Origin: Candidatus Iainarchaeum sp.
GTDB taxonomy: Archaea > Micrarchaeota > Micrarchaeia > Anstonellales > Bilamarchaeaceae
Direction: 5' to 3'
DNA length: 33,221 nt
NCBI GenBank assembly: GCA_028713495.1
Contig: JAQTOF010000006.1
Span: 1 to 33,221, forward strand
Shown piece after piece: positions 24,852 through 33,221 of the stretch (positions are counted from its first letter, which is position 1; each line of letters starts with the position of its first letter). Under the pieces are notes generated by a model, which had not been told where the DNA came from, did no database searches, and saw only the letters and a list, made by a program, of their open reading frames with translations. The translations under genes and the position numbers were made by a program.

Positions 24852-26189
24852 TTATCCTGTCTTATTGGACTCGTAAGCCATGCGGCATGTTTCTCCCGAA
24901 TAGCCATTCTCCGTGTAGTCGCAGAGCGAGACGTTGTCATACAGCTTGGCGGCCTCTATGTAGCACTTGTTTTTCCAGTCGAAATTGAGGACATCGCCAC
25001 AGTAGGTCCAGTTCAGGTTCTGGTTCGAATAGATTATGACGCCCTGGTAGCAGGTGCTGCGCGAGGACATCTGATCTATGACATCGCAGGCGGCGGCGTT
25101 GCCGTACAGCTTCGCGTATTCAAAGACGCAATTGAAGCGATGGCTGGTGGCAAGCGGATCGATTGCCCTGCAGCCATCCAGGTCTCCGCTGCCCAGGGCA
25201 TAGTGCGTGTAGCAGTCCCATCTCTCGTTCAGTTGGAAGATGTCGCATATCGACAGATCACTCCGCTGCGCAGCGAAGTATGAATAGCAGTCCACAGCAT
25301 AGTCGCTACCGGTGCTTATGTCGGTGCAGGTGATGTAGTCGTTGCTGTATACGGCGTAAAGCTGGTAGCAGAGGTCCTGCTCAGCCACGGCCGGCAGCAG
25401 ATAGCACTTGTCGACCATCTTGACTGTCGAGACGCATGCTTTTGATTGCGCCGCCTCGCTTATGAGTTCGCAGGTGGTGCTGTTCCTCTTGGTGATGCTG
25501 TAGTTCAGCAGGCATGTGTCGTTGCTGCCGCAGAGCGAAGGGTCATTATCCAGCAGAGCGAGGCAGAGCGTCCGGTCTGCTGCGTTTATGCAGGGGTCCA
25601 CAGCGAGCCTGCATTCATCGCGGCCTACGGTGATCAGATCGCAGAGGGCGATGTCCTTGTCTGCCACTGCGAACGAAGTCACGCAGGATTGCTTCTTGGC
25701 GGCATCGGTCAATGCCTTGCAGGCGTCCATGGATACCTGGGATAGCTGGTAGTAACAGTCCTGCTGCATGCTCTCGCCTGATATGAGCTGGCAATCCGAA
25801 ACATTTTGGTCCGCTATCGCCCTTGTGTAAAGGCACTCATCATCGCACGTTGTGACATTGGTCATGTTGGTCTGGTTGCCCGTCTGGTTGGTCTGGTTTT
25901 GGGGCGGGACCCATTCTTCAGGGCCTGGTTTCTGGGCCATGAACACAAGCAGGGCTCCGCCGATTATGATGATTAGGACCAATAGGATGCCGATGACCAG
26001 CACGGGTGGTTTTGCCTCTTCCTTGCCGTAACGATAAGGCTTTTCCTCAAGCGGTTCCTCGGGCTTCTCCTGGGGAGCCTCCACCAGCCTTTGCGGCGGA
26101 GCTTTCATCGGGGGGATCCTGCCTGGCTCCTCGCTTGGTTTCTTGCTTGCCTTCTTAAGTGATCTGTAACGGGATTTTTCCTGGGCCAT
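24852..26189 (-). CDS. Membrane-anchored protein with large Cys-rich tandem-repeat ectodomain
   Basis: Basic/Pro-rich N-terminus, one TM (VLVIGILLVLIIIIGGALLVFMA), N/T-rich linker, then about 13 units of form CxxI-x(6-10)-CYxxxA-x(5-8)-D. Confidence 0.85.
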   Translation of the reverse strand: MAQEKSRYRSLKKASKKPSEEPGRIPPMKAPPQRLVEAPQEKPEEPLEEKPYRYGKEEAKPPVLVIGILLVLIIIIGGALLVFMAQKPGPEEWVPPQNQTNQTGNQTNMTNVTTCDDECLYTRAIADQNVSDCQLISGESMQQDCYYQLSQVSMDACKALTDAAKKQSCVTSFAVADKDIALCDLITVGRDECRLAVDPCINAADRTLCLALLDNDPSLCGSNDTCLLNYSITKRNSTTCELISEAAQSKACVSTVKMVDKCYLLPAVAEQDLCYQLYAVYSNDYITCTDISTGSDYAVDCYSYFAAQRSDLSICDIFQLNERWDCYTHYALGSGDLDGCRAIDPLATSHRFNCVFEYAKLYGNAAACDVIDQMSSRSTCYQGVIIYSNQNLNWTYCGDVLNFDWKNKCYIEAAKLYDNVSLCDYTENGYSGETCRMAYESNKTG

Positions 26190-26309
26190 GCGAATATGAG
26201 GAAGACAAGATTTAAAAAGAAACTCGCCGGGGAGATTGCAGAAAAGGAATTTCTGTGGTTTGGATGCTCCGGGGAGAAAATTCAGCTATATAAATTTTTT
26301 CAGCATAAG

Positions 26310-26410
26310 CCATTTCCCCTTTTGGGGAAGAGTGGGAGGCGGGATGGAGCCTTCGGGTCTACCATCCTCCTCACTTCATACTTATCTTCGGCGTCTGCAC
26401 GCGGCACCGA
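26310..26410 (+). ncRNA. Candidate structured RNA upstream of EF-1alpha
   Basis: TATA-like CTATATAAATTTTTT at 26286-26300; hairpin TTCCCC-TTTT-GGGGAA (26314-26329); long stem GTGGGAGG/CCTCCTCAC (26332-39 / 26366-74) capped by ATGGAGCC-TTCG-GGTCTACCAT with a C(UUCG)G tetraloop; third hairpin GCGT/ACGC near 26391-26402. A separate TATA for EF-1alpha (CTTTAAAAAC) lies at 26421. Confidence 0.45.
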
Positions 26411-26504
26411 TTTGAGAAACCTTTAAAAACATCACGTCCTAAATTCAGTTTTACCTTTTTCTAAAAGGTTGGTCAGAATCAGTAATGGATAGGAGGTTAT
26501 GAAT

Positions 26505-27773
26505 ATGGCAAAGAAAGAACACTTGAACCTAGTGTTCATTGGACATGTCGACTCTGGTAAGTCGACCAGCGTGGGAAGGATACTTTACGAGACCGGCGCG
26601 ATCTCAGAGCAGACACTCAACAAGCTCAAGGACGAGGCCGCGAAGGTCGGTAAGGCCACCTTCGAGTTCGCGTTCGTCATGGACGCGCTGAAGGAGGAGA
26701 GGGAGCGCGGTGTCACCATAGACATCTCGCACAGGGAATTCGAGACCCCGAAGTACTACTGCACGATAATAGATGCGCCAGGCCACCGTGACTTCGTCAA
26801 GAACATGATCACGGGTGCAAGCCAGGCAGATGCTGCGGTCCTGCAGGTGTCAGTGAAGGACGGAATCCAGCCACAGACCAAGGAGCACGCGTTCCTTTCC
26901 AAGGTGCTGGGCATCAACCAGATTGCTGTCAACATGAACAAGATGGACGCTGTCGGATACAAGAAAGAGGACTACGACAAGGTCAAGGCAGAGGTTGAGA
27001 AGCTCCTCAAGAGCGTCGGCTACAAGACCGAGGATGTCAAGTTCATCCCTTGCTCAGGATATGTGGGAGACAACTTAACCAAGAAGTCCGCCAACATGCC
27101 ATGGTACACCGGCCCGACCCTGCTTGAGGTCATAGACACGTTCAAGGTGCCACCGAAGCCGACCGACAAGCCGCTGAGGCTGCCCATCCAGGACGTCTTC
27201 ACAATCACCGGCCACGGCACAGTGCCTGTCGGCAGGGTTGAGAGCGGCAAGATGAAGCCAGGCGACAGCGTCATAGTCATGCCAGCTGGCGTGAAGGGCG
27301 AGGTCAAGAAGATAGAGATGCACCACCAGGAGCTCACCGAAGCCAACTGCGGAGACAACGTCGGCTTCAACCTCAAAGGCGTGGACAAGAAGGACATCAA
27401 GAGAGGAGACGTTCTCGGCTCGATCAGCAGCCCACCCAAGGTGGCTGAAGAGTTCACCGCCCAGATAGTGGTGCTGAACCACCCGACCGCCATCTCGATC
27501 GGCTACACTCCGGTGTTCCACATCCACACGGCGCAGTTCGCAGGCAAGGTAAGCGAGCTTGTGGAGAAGAAGGACCCGAAGACCGGCCAGTCGCTCGGCA
27601 AGCCAGACTTCATCAAGACAGGCGATGTCGCCATCGTCAAGATACAGCCCCTGAAGCCCATAGTCATAGAGAAGTTCGCGGACTTCCCGCCTCTGGGAAG
27701 GTTCGCCCTGAGGGATATGGGACAGACAGTGGCTGCAGGCGTCGTTCTTGATGTCAAGCCGAAGGCTATGTAA
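26505..27773 (+). CDS. tuf: Translation elongation factor EF-1alpha
   Basis: [26 protein letters not shown]...[24 protein letters not shown]...NKMD; AGGAGGT SD upstream. ATG 26499 is an alternative start. Confidence 0.96.
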   Translation: MAKKEHLNLVFIGHVDSGKSTSVGRILYETGAISEQTLNKLKDEAAKVGKATFEFAFVMDALKEERERGVTIDISHREFETPKYYCTIIDAPGHRDFVKNMITGASQADAAVLQVSVKDGIQPQTKEHAFLSKVLGINQIAVNMNKMDAVGYKKEDYDKVKAEVEKLLKSVGYKTEDVKFIPCSGYVGDNLTKKSANMPWYTGPTLLEVIDTFKVPPKPTDKPLRLPIQDVFTITGHGTVPVGRVESGKMKPGDSVIVMPAGVKGEVKKIEMHHQELTEANCGDNVGFNLKGVDKKDIKRGDVLGSISSPPKVAEEFTAQIVVLNHPTAISIGYTPVFHIHTAQFAGKVSELVEKKDPKTGQSLGKPDFIKTGDVAIVKIQPLKPIVIEKFADFPPLGRFALRDMGQTVAAGVVLDVKPKAM

Positions 27774-27783
27774 AGCCTTCAAT

Positions 27784-27823
27784 CTCTTTTATTTTTATTC
27801 TCTTATTTTCCTTTTATCCGCTT
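27784..27823 (+). terminator. T-rich terminator after EF-1alpha
   Basis: TCTTTTATTTTTATTCTCTTATTTTCCTTTTATCC. Confidence 0.45.
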
Positions 27824-27876
27824 CTTATTCTGAGCTGAAACGCTGTTTTATATTATTTTCCGCCTAATTGAGCAGC

Positions 27877-29175
27877 ATGATGATAACCAATATAGGCACT
27901 ATTTTTGCTGAGAAGCTGGATGGCAAGGACATCGCCCTGCGCGGCTGGGTGCACAGGCACCGTGCAAGCGGCAACATGGTATTCGCGGTTATGAGGGATC
28001 CGACAGGCATCATCCAGATCGCCGTCAAGAAGGACAAGGTCGGCGAAAAGGACTGGAAGGATGCGAACAGCGCATATGTGGAGAGCTCTTTCACGATCAC
28101 AGGCAGGGTGAAGAAGGACGACCGAGCGCCTGGCGGCTATGAGATAGAAGCCGCAGGATTCACGCTGATATCCCAAGGCGAGCCTTTCCCGATAGCGAAG
28201 GATTTATCGGACGAATATCTTCTTGATGTCAGGCACCTCTGGCTCCGCTCCCAGAAGATGACTTCCATAATGAAGGCGAGGCACCACATAGTCAACTACC
28301 TCAGGGAGTTCTTCGAAGTGGAGGGGTTCTATGAGATGGCCCCACCCATAATAACCAAGTCGGCATGCGAAGGCGGGAGCACCCTTTTCGAGATGGATTA
28401 TTTCGGCGATAAGGCATACCTCACGCAGAGCTCGCAGATGTATGCGGAGGTCTTTATTTTCTCATTGGGGAAAGTTTATGTGCTGGCGCCGTCTTTCAGG
28501 GCAGAGAAGTCCAGGACTATAAGGCACCTGGCGGAATACTGGCACCTCGAGCCCGAGATGGCTTTCTATGACCACAAGATGAACGTCGACCTCCAGGAAT
28601 CCATGGTGAAATACACTGTCGGCAAGATGGTGGAGAACTATTCCGACCTGCTGAAGGCCTGCGGAAGGGAGCCTGAGGACCTCATGGCCACGATCCAGAA
28701 CCCGTTCCGGAGGATGGAGTACAAAGTGGCAGTGGAAGAGGTCAACGAGGCTGGCGGCAAGATGGATTTCGGCCAGGACTTCGGCGCTGACGAGGAGGCC
28801 CTGCTCACCAAAGGGGCCACTGAGCCCATATTCGTGACCAAGTTCCCGAAGGAGATCAAGGCCTTCTACATGAAGGAGGATCCAACCGACCCTGAATTCG
28901 TGCTGAACGACGATTTGCTGGCTCCTGCAGGCCATGGCGAGATAATAGGAGGGAGCGAACGTATCTGGCACTACGATGAGCTGATAGCCAGGATGAAGGA
29001 GCAGAACCTCAATATCAAGGATTACCAGTGGTACGTGGACCTCAGGAGATACGGTTCTGTGCCCCACTCAGGCTATGGCCTGGGCGTAGAAAGGTTGGTG
29101 AAATGGATCCTGAACCTGGACCACATCAGGGATGCCATACCGTTCCCTAGGAATATTACGAGATGCTATCCGTAG
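27877..29175 (+). CDS. asnS: Asparaginyl-tRNA synthetase (class IIb)
   Basis: RGWVHRHRASGNMVFAVMRD OB fold; VLAPSFRAEKSRTIRHLAEYWHLEPEMAF is AsnRS-like (SRTxRHL) rather than AspRS; GYGLGVERLVKWILNLDHIRDAIPFPRNITRCYP motif 3. Confidence 0.85.
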   Translation: MMITNIGTIFAEKLDGKDIALRGWVHRHRASGNMVFAVMRDPTGIIQIAVKKDKVGEKDWKDANSAYVESSFTITGRVKKDDRAPGGYEIEAAGFTLISQGEPFPIAKDLSDEYLLDVRHLWLRSQKMTSIMKARHHIVNYLREFFEVEGFYEMAPPIITKSACEGGSTLFEMDYFGDKAYLTQSSQMYAEVFIFSLGKVYVLAPSFRAEKSRTIRHLAEYWHLEPEMAFYDHKMNVDLQESMVKYTVGKMVENYSDLLKACGREPEDLMATIQNPFRRMEYKVAVEEVNEAGGKMDFGQDFGADEEALLTKGATEPIFVTKFPKEIKAFYMKEDPTDPEFVLNDDLLAPAGHGEIIGGSERIWHYDELIARMKEQNLNIKDYQWYVDLRRYGSVPHSGYGLGVERLVKWILNLDHIRDAIPFPRNITRCYP

Positions 29176-29176
29176 C

Positions 29177-29455
29177 TCAGTTGCCCATGGATTCTTCCAG
29201 GCAGTCAGCCATCTGCTGAGGCGGGAGATTGTTGCACTTGCTAGGATCGCTCATGCCGCCAGAGGTCGTCCCCCCAACGTCGACTATTTCTCCCCCGCTG
29301 TCTCCGGCAACATTTCCACCTGTCTGGCCTTGGTCTATGTCCTCATTGCCAGTCTGCCCGGTTGAGCCGGTCCCTTCATTCCCAGGAGGAGTTATGCAGC
29401 AACCAGCCAGAACCATGAATGCGACAATCAATCCAAGCGCATGACTGAACTTCAT
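29177..29455 (-). CDS. Small secreted lipoprotein-like protein, Gly/Thr-rich
   Basis: 92 aa; hydrophobic N-terminus ending in VLAGC lipobox; 1-nt gap, convergent with asnS. Confidence 0.6.
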   Translation of the reverse strand: MKFSHALGLIVAFMVLAGCCITPPGNEGTGSTGQTGNEDIDQGQTGGNVAGDSGGEIVDVGGTTSGGMSDPSKCNNLPPQQMADCLEESMGN

Positions 29456-29517
29456 TATTTCACCTGCCAGGCATTACCCGTCAAGGATTTTAAACACAGA
29501 TTTCCCTTATCTATCCG

Positions 29518-30621
29518 ATGAAAGCAGAGAACAGCTTAGGTAAATTGCTGGCGATATACATACCGTTCAGTCTAGCCAACGGCCTGGCTTCAGGCCTTTT
29601 CAACTTGTATTTTAAGAACGCCGGGATTAGCGACGCTGACATAATTACAAGCTTCATTTTCTTCTCCATCGCGCCCTTGCTCGTCATCCTCGCCCTGGAC
29701 AACAGGAAGGCGGGCTCGCGAGTCCTTATCTGGCTCGGGCTCGCCGCCAGCGGCGCGGCTTATGCACTTGTGGCGCTGCTGCCCCCGACGAGAGAGCTGC
29801 TTTTCGCCAGCTCGTTCCTTTTCGGCACCACTTGTTTCCTGTTCTGGGTGCCTTTCAACATAATGTACTTCGGAGCCAGCCATGGCAGGGCGGCCAGCCT
29901 CGGCACGGTATACTTCTCCATCGGTTCGCTGCTGGGCCTGGCGCTGCCGCTCGTCGCTGCGAGCATAGCGCAGGACATGGGATACGGCATGCTCTTCCTT
30001 GCCAGCGCGGCGCTATACGTCATTCCAATGATAGCTGCCCTGATTCTGGCGGAAAGCACCCATAGCCATCAGCTGAAGCTCTGCATGGACGAGCTCAGGG
30101 GATTCAAGACCCTGGTGCTGCTGGAAGGCGCGTACAGCGAGGGCACGTTCGCGGCAGTGGCGGTCATATCGCTGTTCTATTTCACGACACCCATGGAGAT
30201 GGGCGTGTTCCTCTCGATAACAACCCTGTTCGCTGTCCTCGCTTCAGTGGTGGTAAGCAGGCTCTCGGACAAATCGCGCAGGCGCATGGTGTACATAAAG
30301 CTTTTCGGCCCTGGCCTCGGCCTTGTCACATTCCTGGGGGCGCTCGCGAGCAACGCCGTGGCATGGTATGGCGCGATATCAGCTAGGAACTTCTTCGCCT
30401 CCCTCTTCTGGCCATTCACCACAGCCATAATCGTGGACAACAAAAGAGACATGGCAAAGAGCATGGTGAGCAGGGAGTTCATGCTCAACGTAGGAAGGAT
30501 CATCGGGATTGGAATCGTACTGTTCTGTTCCCTGTTCCTGGATATCTATCTGTCGCTGGTCATCCTGGGCGTTTGTATAATGGCCTATCCTCTCGTGATA
30601 GAACTGAAAAAAGACATATAA
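29518..30621 (+). CDS. MFS-type transporter
   Basis: 367 aa with about 11-12 hydrophobic segments; VVSRLSDKSRRRMVYIK loop of MFS type. Confidence 0.75.
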   Translation: MKAENSLGKLLAIYIPFSLANGLASGLFNLYFKNAGISDADIITSFIFFSIAPLLVILALDNRKAGSRVLIWLGLAASGAAYALVALLPPTRELLFASSFLFGTTCFLFWVPFNIMYFGASHGRAASLGTVYFSIGSLLGLALPLVAASIAQDMGYGMLFLASAALYVIPMIAALILAESTHSHQLKLCMDELRGFKTLVLLEGAYSEGTFAAVAVISLFYFTTPMEMGVFLSITTLFAVLASVVVSRLSDKSRRRMVYIKLFGPGLGLVTFLGALASNAVAWYGAISARNFFASLFWPFTTAIIVDNKRDMAKSMVSREFMLNVGRIIGIGIVLFCSLFLDIYLSLVILGVCIMAYPLVIELKKDI

Positions 30622-30632
30622 AAGTGGAATGA

Positions 30633-30887
30633 TCAGCGCGGGGTCATGGGCCTTGCTTCGCTCACTGTGAGCGGGCGGCCTTCGATGTCCTTGCCGTTCA
30701 TGTCGGCGATGGCCTTGTCTGCGGCAGCATCGTCGCTGAAGGTCACGAACCCGAAACCCTTGGACCTGCCGCTGCGGCGGTCCATAATCACGGTCACTTC
30801 AGTCACTTCGCCGAAAACGGCGAACATCTCCTTGAGCCTTTCCTGCGTTATGCTGAAAGGCATATTCCCTACATACAGTTTCTTCAT
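30633..30887 (-). CDS. RNA-recognition-motif (RRM) RNA-binding protein
   Basis: KKLYVGNMPFSITQERLKEMFAVFGEVTEVTVIMDRRSGRSKGFGFVTFSDDAAADKAIADMNGKDIEGRPLTVSEARP: RNP2 LYVGNM and RNP1 KGFGFVTF. Confidence 0.93.
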   Translation of the reverse strand: MKKLYVGNMPFSITQERLKEMFAVFGEVTEVTVIMDRRSGRSKGFGFVTFSDDAAADKAIADMNGKDIEGRPLTVSEARPMTPR

Positions 30888-30909
30888 AATATCACTCATC
30901 TGAATAACA

Positions 30910-31368
30910 TCATTCATCTGATGCGTATAAGAACGTCTCGTTGAGCTTGTACTCGAACAGCTCGTTAGGCTTGAAGAAGCGTTTTATCTCCTTCTCTGCG
31001 GTCTCCTTGGAGTCCGAGGCGTGTATCACATTCCTGGATGTGCTGTTCGAGAAGTCTCCCCGGATGGTTCCGCCAGGCGCCTTGGACGCGTTGGTCGGAC
31101 CGACTATCAGCCTTGTGACCTCCACGGCCTCCTTGCCTTCCACGACCGCGGCCACGATAGGCTGGCTGGTCATGAACTTCTCCAGGTCATGATAGAAAGG
31201 TTTCTCGACGAGGTGGGCATAGTGCTCCTTGGCCAGCTCTTTGCTCACATGGAGCATCTTCAGGCCCACTATCTTGAAGCCCTTCTTCTCGAATCTGGCG
31301 AGTATATCTCCCATGAGACCCCGCTGTATGGCATCGGGCTTTATCAGAAGCAGTGTGCGCTCTTTCAT
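30910..31368 (-). CDS. ndk: Nucleoside diphosphate kinase
   Basis: ERTLLLIKPDAIQRGLMGDILARFEKKGFKIVGLKM...GPTNASKAPGGTIRGDF...NVIHASDS (active-site His). Confidence 0.95.
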   Translation of the reverse strand: MKERTLLLIKPDAIQRGLMGDILARFEKKGFKIVGLKMLHVSKELAKEHYAHLVEKPFYHDLEKFMTSQPIVAAVVEGKEAVEVTRLIVGPTNASKAPGGTIRGDFSNSTSRNVIHASDSKETAEKEIKRFFKPNELFEYKLNETFLYASDE

Positions 31369-31372
31369 AGGA

Positions 31373-31609
31373 TCACGCATTCTTGGCTTCGGCCTTAGCC
31401 GGCTTCTGGCCGGTCTTCTTCACGGCTTCCATCTCCTGGAACTTCCTGGCTGCAGGGGTCCATTTCTGGCGTCTTCCCTCGCGTCCGAGCCCCAGAGCGC
31501 CTTTCTTGCACTTGCTGGAGCAGAAGTTGTAGATGGTCCCGTCCTTCTTCACGAAGATCAGACCGGTGCCCTTCATCACAGGGCTGTCGCAGAACGAACA
31601 GTTTGGCAT
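31373..31609 (-). CDS. rpl24e: 50S ribosomal protein L24e
   Basis: CSFCDSPVMKGTGLIFVKKDGTIYNFCSSKCKKGALGLGREGRRQKWT: zinc-binding L24e. Confidence 0.93.
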   Translation of the reverse strand: MPNCSFCDSPVMKGTGLIFVKKDGTIYNFCSSKCKKGALGLGREGRRQKWTPAARKFQEMEAVKKTGQKPAKAEAKNA

Positions 31610-31613
31610 GCGT

Positions 31614-31820
31614 TCACCTTGCTTTTATCTCTTTGGCTTCGCGGTCGGTCTCCAGGAGAACGATCACCATGCCTTTCTTGACAGGGCCCTTGACGTTCCT
31701 GAGGATGACCCTGCCTGCGTCCGGGCCTTCAAGGACCTTGCACAGGACCTGGTATATCTCCCCGTAGACGCCGGTCTTGGCGCGTATCTCAACAATCTCA
31801 GCCGGATATCCTTCTGGCAT
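31614..31820 (-). CDS. rps28e: 30S ribosomal protein S28e
   Basis: [68 protein letters not shown]; the ORF-track start at 31991 is too long. Confidence 0.93.
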   Translation of the reverse strand: MPEGYPAEIVEIRAKTGVYGEIYQVLCKVLEGPDAGRVILRNVKGPVKKGMVIVLLETDREAKEIKAR

Positions 31821-31825
31821 CCAAA

Positions 31826-32188
31826 TCACTTCTGCGGCTTGGGCAGCTTCTTGATTATGTCCTGGAGCTTCTCTGTCGCTCCGCCGGCATTCTCGACCGC
31901 CACTGCAGAGGTGCCCACCGCGATGCCCACTGCCGCGCCGAGATCCTTCTTGGTCGGCACGAAGGCATATGGTATGCTCTTCTCCTTGCAAAGCATCGGT
32001 ATGTGGATCACTACCTCTTCAGGGGTGACGTCGCCTGCGAGCACGACGAACTGAGCGGTCTTGCGCTCTATGGACTTCGTCGCTTCGTTGACTCCCTTCT
32101 TAACCTTCCCGCTATCCTTGGCTACCGAGAGCATCTCTATGATCTGCGGAACCAGTTCCTGTGGTATCTCAAGATCTACGTATCCCAT
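31826..32188 (-). CDS. rpl7ae: 50S ribosomal protein L7Ae
   Basis: [68 protein letters not shown]. Confidence 0.96.
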   Translation of the reverse strand: MGYVDLEIPQELVPQIIEMLSVAKDSGKVKKGVNEATKSIERKTAQFVVLAGDVTPEEVVIHIPMLCKEKSIPYAFVPTKKDLGAAVGIAVGTSAVAVENAGGATEKLQDIIKKLPKPQK

Positions 32189-32362
32189 TCTTTCACCTCG
32201 ATTTCTGTCATCGGTTTCAGATAAAAATCGGTGAAAATACTTAGATGGGGCGGATTTAAAAGGCTTGTGCCGTCAGAGGAGCGAACAACTTACCGAGTGA
32301 ACGCCCTTGACAAGCATGGCTTCTCCAATTTATTAATAAACATTTCCCCGCGAGAGCAGGTT

Positions 32363-33100
32363 ATGCTTCTTGAGATATTGCTGGCCACGCTGTTCGTGAG
32401 CCTCCTTTCGCTCTCTGGAGTCCTTCTGCTCTCCCTGCAGAAGAAGATGCAGGAGGCGGTGGTCTTCATCATACTCAGCTTCGCTACAGGCTCGCTTCTC
32501 GCAGCGGCTTTCTTCGACCTGCTCCCGGAGGCCATAGACGGCCTCCCAAGCAGCACCGTGTTCGCCTTCACGCTTGGCGGCATAATAACATTTTTCATCC
32601 TAGAAAGGGTGGTTCACTGGCACCACGAGCACCATGACCACAAGGAGCATGAGAAACCAGTGGCCTATCTGGTCCTTATCGGAGATGGAATACACAACTT
32701 CTTTGATGGGGTGGCCATAGCAGCCGCGTTCCTCACCTCGCTGCCGCTCGGTGTAGCCACCACCTTCGCCATAATGATGCACGAGATACCGCAGGAGATA
32801 AGCGATTTCACGCTGCTTACCTATGCTGGGTTCTCCACAAAGAAAGCCCTCTTCACCAACCTGTTGAGCGGCCTTGTGGCGGTCCTCGGGGCGCTGTTCT
32901 TCTTCTATCTGTCAAGCTATGTGCAGAACCTGCAGTTCTACGGCTTGGCATTCGCTGCAGGGGGCTTCATCTACATAGCAGCCAGCGACCTCATCCCTGA
33001 GCTCCACAAGCAGAGCAAGATACGGATATGGATACAGCTGGCAGCCATACTAACAGGCATCGCAGCTATGTGGCTGCTGGCGAACCATGTGTCAGCCTAG
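32363..33100 (+). CDS. ZIP-family divalent metal transporter
   Basis: LLEILLATLFVSLLSLSG...HWHHEHHDHKEHEK His-rich loop...LIGDGIHNFFDGVAIAAAF...MMHEIPQEISDFTLL. Confidence 0.9.
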   Translation: MLLEILLATLFVSLLSLSGVLLLSLQKKMQEAVVFIILSFATGSLLAAAFFDLLPEAIDGLPSSTVFAFTLGGIITFFILERVVHWHHEHHDHKEHEKPVAYLVLIGDGIHNFFDGVAIAAAFLTSLPLGVATTFAIMMHEIPQEISDFTLLTYAGFSTKKALFTNLLSGLVAVLGALFFFYLSSYVQNLQFYGLAFAAGGFIYIAASDLIPELHKQSKIRIWIQLAAILTGIAAMWLLANHVSA

Positions 33101-33221
33101 CAGAACTCGCACACGCCGCTCTCTTCGCCCTTCTTCTTGTAGTCCTGGAAGCACTTGGGGGAGCAGAAATAAGCCTTGATGCCTACTACATTCTCCCGTT
33201 CTATCCATTTCTTCGAGTTAG
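33097..33221 (-). CDS. C-terminal fragment of a small Cys-rich (TRASH-like/zinc-binding) protein, truncated by window edge
   Basis: Minus translation ...NSKKWIERENVVGIKAYFCSPKCFQDYKKKGEESGVCEFC*; C-x3-C and C-x2-C pairs. Stop overlaps the ZIP stop (CTAG). Confidence 0.55.
   Translation of the reverse strand, partial: NSKKWIERENVVGIKAYFCSPKCFQDYKKKGEESGVCEFC

Noticed and set aside
26196-26426. 76-aa ORF upstream of EF-1alpha
   Set aside because: Contains the TATA element and hairpins of the candidate ncRNA; no coding signature.
27075-27782. Minus ORFs antisense to EF-1alpha (27075..27782, 27020..27493) and to asnS (28462..29067)
   Set aside because: Shadow ORFs opposite highly conserved genes.
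1-33221. CRISPR array, transposons, rRNA operon, defence system
   Set aside because: No regularly spaced repeats, transposase motifs, rRNA segments or recognised defence genes seen on either strand. The CPBP/Abi-like protease beside Kae1 alone is not enough to call defence.

Overview
The window looks archaeal. It has leaderless TATA promoters, aIF5A, Kae1, EF-1alpha, RpoN, Lrp-type regulators and archaeal ribosomal-protein operons; a DPANN-like lineage is plausible but is inference. It is gene-dense, with about 38 supported coding regions and no rRNA, CRISPR array or transposase seen. Core blocks: (i) aIF5A-S24e-S27ae-CPBP protease-Kae1 (minus), where S27ae (55 aa) is absent from the ORF track; (ii) TatD-NYN-Sm-tRNA-Ala-SMC-NadM (plus); (iii) HprK-like kinase-aguB-aguA-glycosyltransferase (minus); (iv) L18e-L13-S9-RpoN (plus), separated from S2 by accessory genes; (v) EF-1alpha and AsnRS; (vi) L7Ae-S28e-L24e-Ndk-RRM (minus). 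The strongest unexpected signal is upstream of S2. It is a cryptic tRNA-Pro(GGG) gene (23826-23993) with a perfect 7-bp acceptor stem and perfect 5-bp T-stem, interrupted by 102 nt where a 7-nt T-loop should be. This suggests one or two non-canonical T-loop introns. Other notable items are a tRNA-Ala with an abnormal elbow (no D-loop GG, G at position 55), a secreted metzincin split by an in-frame TAA, a membrane-anchored ectodomain of about 13 cysteine-paired repeats, a tandem methyltransferase-like protein with a degenerate second unit, unannotated structured RNA candidates, and lineage-specific Lys/Ala/Pro tails on ribosomal proteins.
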